Source of the DNA: an uncultured Clostridia bacterium
GTDB taxonomy: Bacteria > Bacillota > Clostridia > Lachnospirales > Anaerotignaceae
Length of the DNA: 64,000 nucleotides
Assembly (NCBI GenBank): GCA_945868505.1
Contig: CAMBLO010000008.1
Coordinates: 1-64,000 of the forward strand
Reading direction: 5' to 3'
Positions 15,407 through 23,337 of the stretch are shown here, piece after piece (positions within the stretch are counted from its first letter, which is position 1; each line of letters starts with the position of its first letter). The notes under the pieces are model-generated. The model did no database searches, was not told the DNA's origin, and saw only the letters and a program-made list of their open reading frames with translations. The translations under genes and the position numbers were made by a program.

Positions 15407-15865
15407 ATGAGAGCGATTGTTACATTTTTTGCCATTTTAGGCTTGGATCTGGGGACAAAGCACTGGGCGGAGCAAAAACTGCCCTTGAACCGCAAAAAAG
15501 AAATTGTCAAAAACCACCTGTATTTCTGGCACATAAAAAACGGTGGTATGGCTTATAATAGATTTGACGGAAGAAGAAAAGGCATTTTGCTTTCCACGGG
15601 TGGGTTGCTGGCTTTTTACAGCGGCTTGTTCTTCCAAACCTTGCGGGGGAAGGGTGACCCACGGATGGCCCTGCCCTTGGCGGTGACCCTTGGCGGCGGC
15701 TATGCCAACTTTTGGGAACGGCTGAAAAAGGGGGAAGTGACGGACTTTTTATATATTCCCGTCAAGGGGAAAAATGCCCCTATCTTCAATCTGGCGGATG
15801 TTGCCATCGTCCTTGGGGCGGCGTGGCTGACAATACTTCCCTGCTTCAAAAGCAAGAAAAAATGA
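15407..15865 (+). CDS. Signal peptidase II homologue (divergent LspA)
   Basis: A 152-residue polytopic membrane protein (membrane segments about 4-16, 60-78, 88-103, 130-146). Lipoprotein signal peptidase motifs are present: NGGMAYN (45-51), GGGYANFWERL (97-106) and catalytic Asp113 in EVTDF and Asp131 in FNLADVAI. It cleaves the signal peptide of lipidated prolipoproteins. The third motif is unusual: where typical LspA has GN..DR it has AN..ER, and the first motif is weak, so this may be a second, divergent copy. The ATG at 15407 follows GGGAGG. Its neighbour 300 bases on encodes a lipoprotein. The dyad suggests activity. Confidence 0.8.
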   Translation: MRAIVTFFAILGLDLGTKHWAEQKLPLNRKKEIVKNHLYFWHIKNGGMAYNRFDGRRKGILLSTGGLLAFYSGLFFQTLRGKGDPRMALPLAVTLGGGYANFWERLKKGEVTDFLYIPVKGKNAPIFNLADVAIVLGAAWLTILPCFKSKKK

Positions 15866-15873
15866 TTTTTATG

Positions 15874-15902
15874 TTGCCTAGTAAGGACAATTGTAGTATA
15901 AT
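15874..15902 (+). promoter_or_regulatory. 6S RNA promoter
   Basis: TTGCCT (15874-15879) and TATAAT (15897-15902) are 17 bases apart, placing the transcript start near 15909. Confidence 0.75.
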
Positions 15903-15908
15903 CGACAT

Positions 15909-16105
15909 AAAGAATCCTGAAATGTACGACAACTTGCCATATTTGAACCTACATTACTGACTCGGGACTCCTATACACAGCAGATATGTCAGGCCCCAAG
16001 ATAATTCCCTTTGGGCGGGGGAAGGCAGAGTCTGCGGTTGCGGAAACCCACCTGGCTTAGGCTAGGTGTCAAGAGGCAAGACCGGCATTTCGGGATCATT
16101 TTTTT
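15909..16105 (+). ncRNA. ssrS: 6S RNA
   Basis: 6S RNA mimics an open promoter and binds the housekeeping RNA polymerase. The 5' end (CCTGAAATG at about 15916) pairs with the 3' end (CATTTCGGG at about 16086) to close the molecule. The body contains TTGAACCTACATTACTGACT, the typical bulge-region sequences, and GGTTGCGGAAACCCACCTGG near the 3' side, followed by CTAGGTGTCAAG and a T-run at 16099-16105. Sequence and layout match the Firmicutes 6S RNA (Rfam SsrS family) as I remember it. About 190 bases long, with a good promoter in front and no open frame inside. Confidence 0.88.
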
Positions 16106-16199
16106 ATGTGGAAATATAACAGAACGGATGAATTGAGGGTTTGTCCGTTCTTTTTCTTTGCCTGTGGCATATACTTGTACCATGCAAGGAGGCGAAGAA

Positions 16200-18494
16200 A
16201 TGAAAAAATGGATTGCAGTGGGTTTTATGACTCTGCTTTTGACAGGATGCGGTGCAGAAAGGGATGAGCCCCAACGGGCCCAGACGGGACACATTGGCAG
16301 TGATATGGCCATTAGCCGTGAAATGGCGGCAAAGACCATCGCTTGTGCCTTTTATTCCCCCGATGAATTGGCGGCCCTTACCCCGGAAGAAGGCTTTTCC
16401 GATGTAACGGCGGAGGATTGGGCGTATCCCTATATTGCAGGCTGTGTGGAGCAGGGCTTTTTTGCAGGCAGTGAGGAGGGCACCTTTCGCCCTCGGGATA
16501 ACCTGACCCTTTGGGAGGCCCAAGCCTTGATGGACAGGCTGGCACCGGATTATGACAGCCGTATTGTGTTGACCGATGAGAATAAAAATATGGCGGTGTC
16601 CTATGAGCTTTGGGTGCAGCTTTTGGAAACGGCACTGAAAGCCCGACGGGGGGAGGACAGCCTGTATTCCTACGGCATAGAAACGGAGAATGCCGTGGTG
16701 CTGGATGTGGATGGTCTTTGCGATACGGGAAAATTCACGGCGGCGGGGCTGGATTTGCAACCCTATACATACAGCCGCATCACCTTTCTGGAAAAAGACG
16801 GCGAAATCGTGGCACTGCTGACGGTGGAGGCCTTGTCTCCTGTGGTGAAAAATATCTATTGCCATGGAGAGGATGGAAAGCTGCTGATGGAAACGGGAGA
16901 TGGAACGGCGGCCTTTGCCTACGGCGGAAAAATGGAAGAAGCCATTTGCGATGTGAAGCTGGAAGAGGGGAAGGTGACGGAGGTAACGCCTGCGGCAGAG
17001 CTGGGGCGGTGTACCGTGAAGCGGGTGAATGGTGAGGAAATATATCTGGCGGAAAAGGGGAAGAAAAATTGGACGGAAGATGTCCGTATTTATGATGCCA
17101 GAGGGGAAGAACTGAAAGAAGCGGATTTTTCTGATTTGATTTGCGGTACAAACACAGCGGAATATTTTGAAAAGGACGGGGAAATCTGTGCCGCTGTGGT
17201 TCAGGAAGATGCGGTGCTGGAAAATATGCGGGTGTTCCTGAAAGGGGCGGAGCAGGAGACGGTGACAATCTCGTCGGAGGGAGCATTTACTCTTTCCAAC
17301 GGGAACGGCAAAAAGAAATTCCCGACAGGGGCGAAGGCCACATTGACGGCAGATTTGCCTTGGTTTGACTATGGCATCCTGACGGTGACGGCGGAAAAGC
17401 CTGTTCGTCTGGCATTTGCAGACGGAACTTCCTATGCCTACGAAGGGGTTCTGGAGTTGGAAAGAAGGGGCGAAAATAGCTTTTCCATCATCAATGAGCT
17501 GCCCATGGAACGGTATTTGTTGGGCGTGGTGCCCCATGAAATGCCCACGGGCTTTGGGCAGACAGCATTGGAGGCACAGTCAATCACGGCACGCAGTTAT
17601 GCTTATAATTCCTTTTATGGAAATACCTACTGCGGCTATGGTGCCCATGTGACGGATACCACCGCCAGTCAGGTATATTTGGGTTATGAGAAAAATGAAA
17701 CGGCAGAAGTGGCGGTAAAGGCAACAGAGGGACTTTGCGCCGTGACGGAAGAGGGCGCAGTGGCCCAGACCTATTTTTATTCCACCTCCTGTGGATTTGG
17801 TGCAGGAAGTGAAGAGGTCTGGTCGAAGGACGGCACATTTAGCGGCACAGGAAAATCTTATCTGCAAGCCAAAGCCCACGGAAATTTTGCAGCACCTCAG
17901 ACGGAGGAGGAATGGCTGACCTTCTGGCAGGATTGGGAACAGAAGGGGTATGACATGGATTCCCCTTGGTATCGGTGGAAGGTATATTTTGGCTGCGGAC
18001 AGCTTTCGGAAATTGCGGCAAAGACGCTGAAAGAGGTTTCGGAAACAAATCCTGCTTTGGTTTTGGCGCAGGAGGGAGCCCTTTCCGATTTGGGCAGGCT
18101 ACAGGGCGTGGCTGTGACAAGAAGGGGCAAAAGCGGTGTTGCCATGGAATTGCAGATGGCATTTGAAGGGGGAAAAGTGACAGTGAAAACGGAATATGCC
18201 ATTCGGAAGGTGCTTTCCCCCACAAAGCTGACCATTGGCGAGCCCATTTATCTGCAACGAAAAGGCGGCGATTCTCTGACGGGAAATACTATGCTGCCCA
18301 GCGGATTTTTCGGGGTGAAGGAAATGCGGAATGGGGAAGGAAAATTGACAGGCATCGCCCTTTACGGCGGCGGCAGTGGGCATGGCGTCGGCATGAGCCA
18401 GTATGGGGCGAAGAAACTGGCGGAGGAAGGAAAAGCTTCTGCGGAGATTATTGAGTATTATTTCCCGGGAACAAGGGTGGAGAAGGTGATGTAA
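16200..18494 (+). CDS. SpoIID/LytB-domain lipoprotein with SLH repeat
   Basis: A 764-residue lipoprotein. The signal peptide ends in lipobox LTGC (Cys17). An SLH-type cell-wall-binding repeat spans about 66-112 (FSDVTAEDWAYPYI...GFFAG...FRPRDNLT). A middle part of about 260 residues is beta-rich and not recognised. The C-terminal half is the SpoIID/LytB domain: VVPHEMP with Glu447, which corresponds to the essential Glu of SpoIID, SITARSYAY, a STSCGFGAG segment and the terminal GHGVGMSQYGA. SpoIID is a lytic transglycosylase acting on denuded glycan strands during engulfment. The SLH plus lipid anchor here suggests a vegetative or surface role. The ATG at 16200 follows AAGGAGG. It lies directly behind 6S RNA. 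Confidence 0.88.
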   Translation: MKKWIAVGFMTLLLTGCGAERDEPQRAQTGHIGSDMAISREMAAKTIACAFYSPDELAALTPEEGFSDVTAEDWAYPYIAGCVEQGFFAGSEEGTFRPRDNLTLWEAQALMDRLAPDYDSRIVLTDENKNMAVSYELWVQLLETALKARRGEDSLYSYGIETENAVVLDVDGLCDTGKFTAAGLDLQPYTYSRITFLEKDGEIVALLTVEALSPVVKNIYCHGEDGKLLMETGDGTAAFAYGGKMEEAICDVKLEEGKVTEVTPAAELGRCTVKRVNGEEIYLAEKGKKNWTEDVRIYDARGEELKEADFSDLICGTNTAEYFEKDGEICAAVVQEDAVLENMRVFLKGAEQETVTISSEGAFTLSNGNGKKKFPTGAKATLTADLPWFDYGILTVTAEKPVRLAFADGTSYAYEGVLELERRGENSFSIINELPMERYLLGVVPHEMPTGFGQTALEAQSITARSYAYNSFYGNTYCGYGAHVTDTTASQVYLGYEKNETAEVAVKATEGLCAVTEEGAVAQTYFYSTSCGFGAGSEEVWSKDGTFSGTGKSYLQAKAHGNFAAPQTEEEWLTFWQDWEQKGYDMDSPWYRWKVYFGCGQLSEIAAKTLKEVSETNPALVLAQEGALSDLGRLQGVAVTRRGKSGVAMELQMAFEGGKVTVKTEYAIRKVLSPTKLTIGEPIYLQRKGGDSLTGNTMLPSGFFGVKEMRNGEGKLTGIALYGGGSGHGVGMSQYGAKKLAEEGKASAEIIEYYFPGTRVEKVM

Positions 18495-18518
18495 GGGAAA
18501 GGTGCATCTTTCCAATAC

Positions 18519-18749
18519 TCACTTTGATCTTTGCCTTAAGAGATAGACGGTAGGGTTTGGACGGTATTCGCCGTATTTTACCGGACGATCCTTTGGATTA
18601 AGGGAGTTGATATGCGCATCTATTTTTTCTTGGGAAAGTTCATATTCCTTGCATTGCCTATAAAAATCGAAATGGAGTACCGGTGCAGTGCATTTCTCAT
18701 TTTCATAATATTTGCATAAGAAATTGCTGCAATATACTGGTTGTCTCAT
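18519..18749 (-). CDS. Small cysteine-bearing protein of unknown function
   Basis: A 76-residue protein. Four cysteines occur in the first half, Cys7, Cys12, Cys20 and Cys33, spaced within aromatic text (VYCSNFLCKYYENEKC...FYRQCKEY), which suggests a small metal-binding fold of the DUF1540-like kind; this is only a guess. The second half is basic and Pro-rich. GAGGTGAT lies 6 bases before the start. It diverges from the RHH gene, and a 16-bp perfect inverted repeat covers its promoter. Confidence 0.65.
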   Translation of the reverse strand: MRQPVYCSNFLCKYYENEKCTAPVLHFDFYRQCKEYELSQEKIDAHINSLNPKDRPVKYGEYRPNPTVYLLRQRSK

Positions 18750-18762
18750 AAAATCACCTCGT

Positions 18763-18803
18763 TTTTACAACTTTAAAATAAATTTGTTTTTAAAGTTGTA
18801 AAA
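18763..18803. promoter_or_regulatory. 16-bp perfect inverted repeat between divergent genes
   Basis: TTTTACAACTTTAAAA (18763-18778) and TTTTAAAGTTGTAAAA (18788-18803) are exact inverse copies with a 9-base spacer. On the minus strand TTTACA (18797-18802) and TATTTT (18775-18780) could be -35 and -10 boxes, so both arms would overlap the promoter of the 76-residue protein. It is a natural binding site for the RHH protein. Confidence 0.65.
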
Positions 18804-18860
18804 TAAATCTATTTGTAGATTACTATAAAAGTTACTCTTTTGGCAAGAGGTGATTGCAAT

Positions 18861-19049
18861 ATGGCAAATTTTATTCCAAGACCGTATAAAACGGAACAAA
18901 TTACGATCCGTCTTCCTTTAGATCGCTTGGCGCAGGTGGATGATTTGGCTTTAAGATATGATTTAAGCAGAAGCGCATTTATCAATCAGTGTATTGATTA
19001 TGCTTTGGAAAATCTGATGGAAATGGATATCAAAAGCGAAGAAGAATAA
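18861..19049 (+). CDS. Ribbon-helix-helix (CopG-like) protein
   Basis: A 62-residue protein with one RHH unit: a strand EQITIRLPLDRL, then helix VDDLALRYDL, then SRSAFINQCIDYALENL. Such proteins bind DNA as dimers through the strand and usually repress their own promoter. AGAGGTGA precedes the ATG at 18861; the frame extends 21 bases upstream without a better site. It ends with an acidic tail. It has no toxin partner in the same operon; the divergent Cys-rich protein is the only companion. Confidence 0.8.
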   Translation: MANFIPRPYKTEQITIRLPLDRLAQVDDLALRYDLSRSAFINQCIDYALENLMEMDIKSEEE

Positions 19050-19067
19050 GAAATTTTAGGAGAAAGT

Positions 19068-19100
19068 AAAAAAGCAGACCTAAAAAGGTCTGCTTTTTTA
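19068..19100. terminator. Bidirectional terminator
   Basis: AAAAAGCAGACC pairs with GGTCTGCTTTTT across a short loop, with T-runs on both strands. It ends the RHH gene and the converging kinase-like gene. Confidence 0.85.
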
Positions 19101-19111
19101 CTTTGTCTTCA

Positions 19112-19714
19112 TTATCTCAAAGAAACATAAGTCTTGATGACTTCCACGATTTTATCCAAGTCCATTCTGGAGGTATTCAAAATGAGGTCATAATTTTCCG
19201 CTTTGCCCCATTTGCCGCCTGTGAAATAGTTATAATAGTTGGCACGGCGTTTATCGGTTTTGATGACCATGGCTTCTGCCCCCTGGGGGTCATGGTGATA
19301 GGTATGGATGGCGCGTTCTACACGATCGGGCAGGTCTGCCTGCAGGAAGATATTGATGCAGTTGGGGTTTTCGGACAGAACATAGTCTGCGGAACGACCG
19401 ACGATGACACAAGGACCTTCTTCTGCTACATCCTTGATGACTTGAGACTGCACCAGAAAGATTTTTTCATTCAGGGGCAGACCCACGGAATCCAGACTGG
19501 GGGTCAGAGAAGTCAGAGAAAAGAACAGATTGCCGATAGAGGTTTTTTCCGCATCCTTGAAGCATTCCACAGAAAGACCTGTTTTTTCCGCTGCCATAGT
19601 GATCAGTTCATTATCATAAAAGGGGATGCCCAAGGCATCTGCCAGTTTTTTGCCGACGATACGCCCGCCGCTGCCGTATTGGCGGCTGATGGTGATGACT
19701 TTATGTTGGTTCAT
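19112..19714 (-). CDS. Cytidylate kinase-like protein
   Basis: A 200-residue protein of the cytidylate-kinase-2 type. A P-loop-like start (ITISRQYGSGGRIVGKKLA, about 7-25) is followed by IPFYDNELI, the VIVGRSADYVL strand, and RVERAIHTY...KTDKRRANYYNYFTGGKWG as the lid and base region. Related proteins are widespread in Clostridia next to unrelated genes and their phosphate acceptor is unknown. True CMP kinase (Cmk) is longer and shares only the fold. A single-gene unit; the start ATG at 19714 follows AAGGAGTAGG. Confidence 0.8.
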   Translation of the reverse strand: MNQHKVITISRQYGSGGRIVGKKLADALGIPFYDNELITMAAEKTGLSVECFKDAEKTSIGNLFFSLTSLTPSLDSVGLPLNEKIFLVQSQVIKDVAEEGPCVIVGRSADYVLSENPNCINIFLQADLPDRVERAIHTYHHDPQGAEAMVIKTDKRRANYYNYFTGGKWGKAENYDLILNTSRMDLDKIVEVIKTYVSLR

Positions 19715-19851
19715 TTCGCCTACTCCTTATCTATCAGAAATGTTGGGTATTTCTGTAAATTTTATTTTCATACTTATCCATTATAGTACTTTTTCAGAAA
19801 AGAGACAAGGAGAGATTTTTTTCAAAAAAACGGCTTTTTTTCCCTGAAAAC

Positions 19852-19880
19852 TTTACTTTTTCGGGAAAAGTGTTTATGAT
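19852..19880 (+). promoter_or_regulatory. aspS promoter
   Basis: TTTACT (19852-19857) and TATGAT (19875-19880), 17 bases apart. The leader of about 55 bases shows no T-box. Confidence 0.55.
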
Positions 19881-19941
19881 AGTAAAGATGGACAACTATT
19901 TAAAAAAACAGAAATAGAATATAAAGTAAGGAGATACGAAC

Positions 19942-21750
19942 ATGGGTGAATCTTTAACAGGTTTAAAAAGAAGCTGCATGTGCTGCAACGTGAACGAAAA
20001 CATGATCGGTCAGGAAGTGACAGTGATGGGCTGGGTTCAGCGTCGTCGTGACCTGGGTCAGTTAATTTTTATCGCACTGAGAGATAAAACCGGTCTGGTA
20101 CAGATCGCTATCGATGGCAACACAGCAGAAAAAGAACTGTTTGCAAAAGCGGAAACGGTCCGCAGTGAATATGTACTGGCAGTAAAAGGTCTGGTTGCTG
20201 CCAGAACAGAGGGCAATATCAACCCCAATATGAAAACAGGTAAGATCGAGATCATCGCAAAGGAACTGCGTATCCTTTCCGAATCCGAAACAACACCTTT
20301 CCAGATCGAAGACAATATCACAGTAAAGGACGACCTGCGTCTGAAATATCGTTATCTGGACCTGAGAAGACCTTCTCAGCTGAAAAATTTGGTTCTGCGT
20401 CATAAGGTAGTACAGGTGATGCGGAATTTCCTGGATCAGGAAAACTTCCTGGAAATTGAAACACCTATTCTGGGCAAATCCACCCCCGAAGGTGCCCGTG
20501 ACTATCTGGTGCCCAGCCGTGTGCATCCCGGTAATTTCTATGGTCTGCCCCAGTCCCCTCAGCTGTATAAACAGCTGCTGATGGTTTCCGGTATGGACAG
20601 ATACTATCAGATTGCGAAATGTTTCCGTGATGAAGACCTGCGTGCCGACAGACAGCCTGAATTTACACAGGTGGATATGGAGCTGTCCTTCGTAGATATC
20701 GATGATATCATGGATATCAACGAAAGAATGATGCAGAAGGTATTCAAAGACCTGATGAATGTAGATATTAAACTGCCTTTGCCCAGAATGACTTATGCAG
20801 AAGCCATGGAACGTTTCGGTTCCGATAAGCCCGACGTACGTTTTGGCATGGAACTGAAAAACATTTCCGATGTGGTAGCAGGCACAGAATTTGTTGTATT
20901 CAAATCTGCTCTGGAAAACGGCGGCAGCGTTCGTGCCATCAACGCAAAGGGCTGCGGTTCCTTCCCCAGAAAGAAGATCGACTCTCTGGTGGAATTTGTG
21001 AAAACATACAGAGCAAAAGGTCTGGCTTGGATTGCCATCAATGAAGACGGCAGCCTGAAATCTCAGATTGCAAAATTCTTCACACCTGAAAAAATGCAGG
21101 AAATCGTGGACGCTATGGAAGGCAAACCCGGCGACCTGATCCTGATTTGTGCAGATAAGGATAAAGTAGTATTTGACTCTTTGGGTGCCTTGCGTCTGGA
21201 ACTGTCCAGAATGCTGGAACTGACAAGACCCGATGATTTCGCATTCCTGTGGATTACAGAATTCCCTATGCTGGAATGGGACGAAGAAGAAAACAGATAT
21301 GTTGCTGTACACCATCCTTTCACAGCACCTATGGACGAGGATTTGGAACTGATCGCTACCAACCCCGGCGCTGTTCGTGCGAAAGCATACGATATTGTTC
21401 TGAACGGTTACGAACTGGGTGGCGGTTCCATCAGAATCCACCGCAGAGATATCCAGCAGAAGATGTTTGAACTGCTGGGCTTCACGCAGGAGGATGCTCA
21501 GGAACGCTTCGGTTTCCTGTTGGATGCCTTCAAATATGGTGTACCCCCTCATGGCGGTCTGGCCTTCGGTCTGGACAGAATCATCATGCTGATGAGCGGC
21601 GCAAGCAGCATCCGTGACGTTATTGCCTTCCCTAAGGTAAAAGATGCATCCTGCCCTATGACAGATGCACCCGGTGTGGTAGAAGAAAAACAGCTGGATG
21701 AACTGGGTATCGCCATCAAAGTGGCAGAAACAGAAGAAACAGCAGAATAA
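19942..21750 (+). CDS. aspS: Aspartyl-tRNA synthetase
   Basis: A 602-residue class II synthetase that charges tRNA-Asp. The OB-fold anticodon-binding domain lies at about 18-115 (MGWVQRRRDLGQLIFIALRD), followed by the class II core with FRDEDLRADRQPEFTQVDME (motif 2), a bacterial GAD insertion at about 285-420 and motif 3 (GLAFGLDRIIMLM) near 550. The length and GAD domain are those of the bacterial type. Whether it also charges tRNA-Asn cannot be told from this window. AAGGAGAT lies before the ATG. It is followed by a tRNA gene on the same strand, 117 bases later. Confidence 0.97.
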   Translation: MGESLTGLKRSCMCCNVNENMIGQEVTVMGWVQRRRDLGQLIFIALRDKTGLVQIAIDGNTAEKELFAKAETVRSEYVLAVKGLVAARTEGNINPNMKTGKIEIIAKELRILSESETTPFQIEDNITVKDDLRLKYRYLDLRRPSQLKNLVLRHKVVQVMRNFLDQENFLEIETPILGKSTPEGARDYLVPSRVHPGNFYGLPQSPQLYKQLLMVSGMDRYYQIAKCFRDEDLRADRQPEFTQVDMELSFVDIDDIMDINERMMQKVFKDLMNVDIKLPLPRMTYAEAMERFGSDKPDVRFGMELKNISDVVAGTEFVVFKSALENGGSVRAINAKGCGSFPRKKIDSLVEFVKTYRAKGLAWIAINEDGSLKSQIAKFFTPEKMQEIVDAMEGKPGDLILICADKDKVVFDSLGALRLELSRMLELTRPDDFAFLWITEFPMLEWDEEENRYVAVHHPFTAPMDEDLELIATNPGAVRAKAYDIVLNGYELGGGSIRIHRRDIQQKMFELLGFTQEDAQERFGFLLDAFKYGVPPHGGLAFGLDRIIMLMSGASSIRDVIAFPKVKDASCPMTDAPGVVEEKQLDELGIAIKVAETEETAE

Positions 21751-21866
21751 TCTGAAAAAAGCAAGGGCAGGAGATTTCTCTCCTGCTCTCTGTTTTTCAA
21801 CAAAATTGGTTCTTGACATTTTTATAAAAATAGAGGAAAATATATATGTTGTATCTATAAGAGTTT

Positions 21867-21940
21867 CGGTGCGTGGCCCAGCTTGGTAGGGCGCAGCGTT
21901 CGGGTCGCTGAGGTCGTGGGTTCAAATCCCGTCGCACCGA
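21867..21940 (+). tRNA. tRNA-Pro (anticodon CGG)
   Basis: A 74-base cloverleaf: acceptor arms CGGTGCG and CGCACCG with discriminator A, anticodon arm CAGCG-TTCGGGT-CGCTG, and T arm GTGGG-TTCAAAT-CCCGT (loop within). The anticodon is CGG, reading CCG codons. CCA is not encoded. It is followed by a strong terminator. Confidence 0.95.
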
Positions 21941-21941
21941 T

Positions 21942-21977
21942 AAAAAAAGACTGTCTTTTTCAGACAGTCTTTTTTTA
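21942..21977. terminator. Terminator behind tRNA-Pro
   Basis: AAAGACTGTC pairs with GACAGTCTTT around a 7-base loop, flanked by an A-run and a T-run, so it can work on both strands. It also ends the converging gene at 21975-22382. Confidence 0.85.
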
Positions 21978-22382
21978 TTCTGCTTCGATCAGATCATAAA
22001 TTTCCTTGGGTGATTTTTTATACCAGCCGGTTTTTTCTTCGCTGACAGATTCCGCTGTTCTGGAATGGTAATACATGTGGCAGGCTTCCAAATCGTTCAT
22101 TTTGTGCTTTTTCTGCAGCATGGCAACCACTTCTGTAATCAGTGCAGTACGTTCTTCATAGTGGCTGTATTCTTCTGATGCGGAATCGCTTTCCAGATAT
22201 GTCAGACCATCAATCATGCCAATGTAAAAATCGGGGCCCATTTCAGGTGCCATCTTCTGGGTATCCAGAATCATGTCGATGAATTTTGCATGCTCAAAAG
22301 AAACAAAAACCTTATTGCTGGGGATGTTTTTCAGATGGCTGTAATATTCTACGCAGGAAACAACTAAGGTACGCTGATCCAT
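21975..22382 (-). CDS. Uncharacterised 135-residue protein
   Basis: A soluble, acidic, largely helical protein. I do not recognise the N-terminal half. The C-terminal 55 residues (ALITEVVAMLQKKHKMNDLEA, then a YY and KSPKEIYDLIEAE) recall DUF3791-type helical modules, without certainty. AGGAGAG precedes the ATG. It is a single gene between a terminator and a strongly folded intergenic element. Confidence 0.55.
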   Translation of the reverse strand: MDQRTLVVSCVEYYSHLKNIPSNKVFVSFEHAKFIDMILDTQKMAPEMGPDFYIGMIDGLTYLESDSASEEYSHYEERTALITEVVAMLQKKHKMNDLEACHMYYHSRTAESVSEEKTGWYKKSPKEIYDLIEAE

Positions 22383-22414
22383 TTTTCTCTCTCCTTTAAC
22401 AAAGTAAATTCGCT

Positions 22415-22533
22415 AAAAAGTATTCGTAAGGCTTCGCCTTACTCATTCATTTGCTCCGCAAATCCCTTTCCATTTCTGCCCTGACCTACCCTTGCAAGCT
22501 AAGTATGTCCGTGCAGAAAGGAAAGTACTTTTT
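22415..22533. repeat. Folded intergenic element with three hairpins
   Basis: Outer arms AAAAAGTA (22415-22422) and TACTTTTT (22526-22533) enclose GTAAGGC-ttc-GCCTTAC, ATTTGC-tcc-GCAAAT, and a long stem CTTTCC-A-TTTCTGC (22466-22479) with GCAGAAA-GGAAAG (22513-22525). The result is a cloverleaf-like 119-base fold. It could be a small non-autonomous mobile element or an RNA. No gene lies in 22383-22656. Confidence 0.55.
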
Positions 22534-22656
22534 TCCGCTTTACAAATAATAGCGCATTTTCCCGGAATTTTCAACCATCATTGCAAGGAAAACTTGACAT
22601 TCTTTTTTTTTCGGGTATCCTGAAAGAAAAGTGATATTTTGAAAGGAGAACCCGTT

Positions 22657-23316
22657 ATGGTAACAATAAGAATAGATGAAAGCCTGAAGGAACGCTGCCC
22701 GGAGGCAGCGCTGGGGCTTTTGCAGTGTCAGGTAGCAGTTGCGCCTGATCCGGAGGAATTTTTGGCAATGCTGAACGGAAAGATTGCAGAGCTTTCCGAA
22801 GTGGAGCTTTCTCAGGCAAACAAGAGAGAAAAAATTCAATCTACCAGAAAGGCATACAAAGCCTTGGGCAAAGAACCCAACCGCTATCGTTCCTCGTCAG
22901 AGGCTATGTGCCGCCGTATTGCCAAAGAAAGAGGGCTGTATTATATCAACAATGTTGTGGATATCAATAACTATCTGTCCATCAAATCCGGTTATTCCAT
23001 GGGGACATACGACTTGGCTCATACCAAGGGGGATATCACATGGATGCGTGCCCCTGAGGGGACTGCTTACCGTGGCATCGGCAAGGATGTGCTGAATATT
23101 GAATTTTTGCCTGTTCTGTTTGATGAAGAAGGCCCCTTCGGCAACCCTACCAGCGATAACGACCGCACCATGATTACGGACGAAACAAAGGATCTGCTTC
23201 TGGTGTATTATGCCTTTGATGGGGATGCAGACCTGCCCGGTTTGCTGGAGGAAGCAAAAGAACTGCTGGAAAAATATGCCGGCGGCAAGGATTTTGAAAC
23301 AAAAATCCTGAAATAA
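22657..23316 (+). CDS. B3/4-domain protein (PheT editing-domain-like)
   Basis: A 219-residue stand-alone protein with the B3/B4 fold of the phenylalanyl-tRNA synthetase beta chain: STRKAYKALGKEPNRYRSSSEA, then NNVVDINNYLSIKSGYSMGTYD and a late TSDNDRTMITDETKDLLLVYY. In PheRS this domain edits Tyr-tRNA; stand-alone relatives are thought to act on aminoacyl-tRNA or other adducts, but this is not settled. The ATG at 22657 follows AAAGGAGAA. It is followed after 21 bases by the ECF sigma gene, so the two may share a transcript. Confidence 0.8.
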   Translation: MVTIRIDESLKERCPEAALGLLQCQVAVAPDPEEFLAMLNGKIAELSEVELSQANKREKIQSTRKAYKALGKEPNRYRSSSEAMCRRIAKERGLYYINNVVDINNYLSIKSGYSMGTYDLAHTKGDITWMRAPEGTAYRGIGKDVLNIEFLPVLFDEEGPFGNPTSDNDRTMITDETKDLLLVYYAFDGDADLPGLLEEAKELLEKYAGGKDFETKILK

Positions 23317-23337
23317 GAAGAAAAGGAAGGTGATCGT

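Noticed and set aside
16104..17537. 477-codon minus-strand frame opposite the SpoIID gene
   Set aside because: Shadow frame; it would also cover the end of the 6S RNA and has no start signals.
20062..21819. 585-codon minus-strand frame opposite aspS
   Set aside because: Shadow of aspS produced by its codon bias; no ribosome site and no recognisable protein text.
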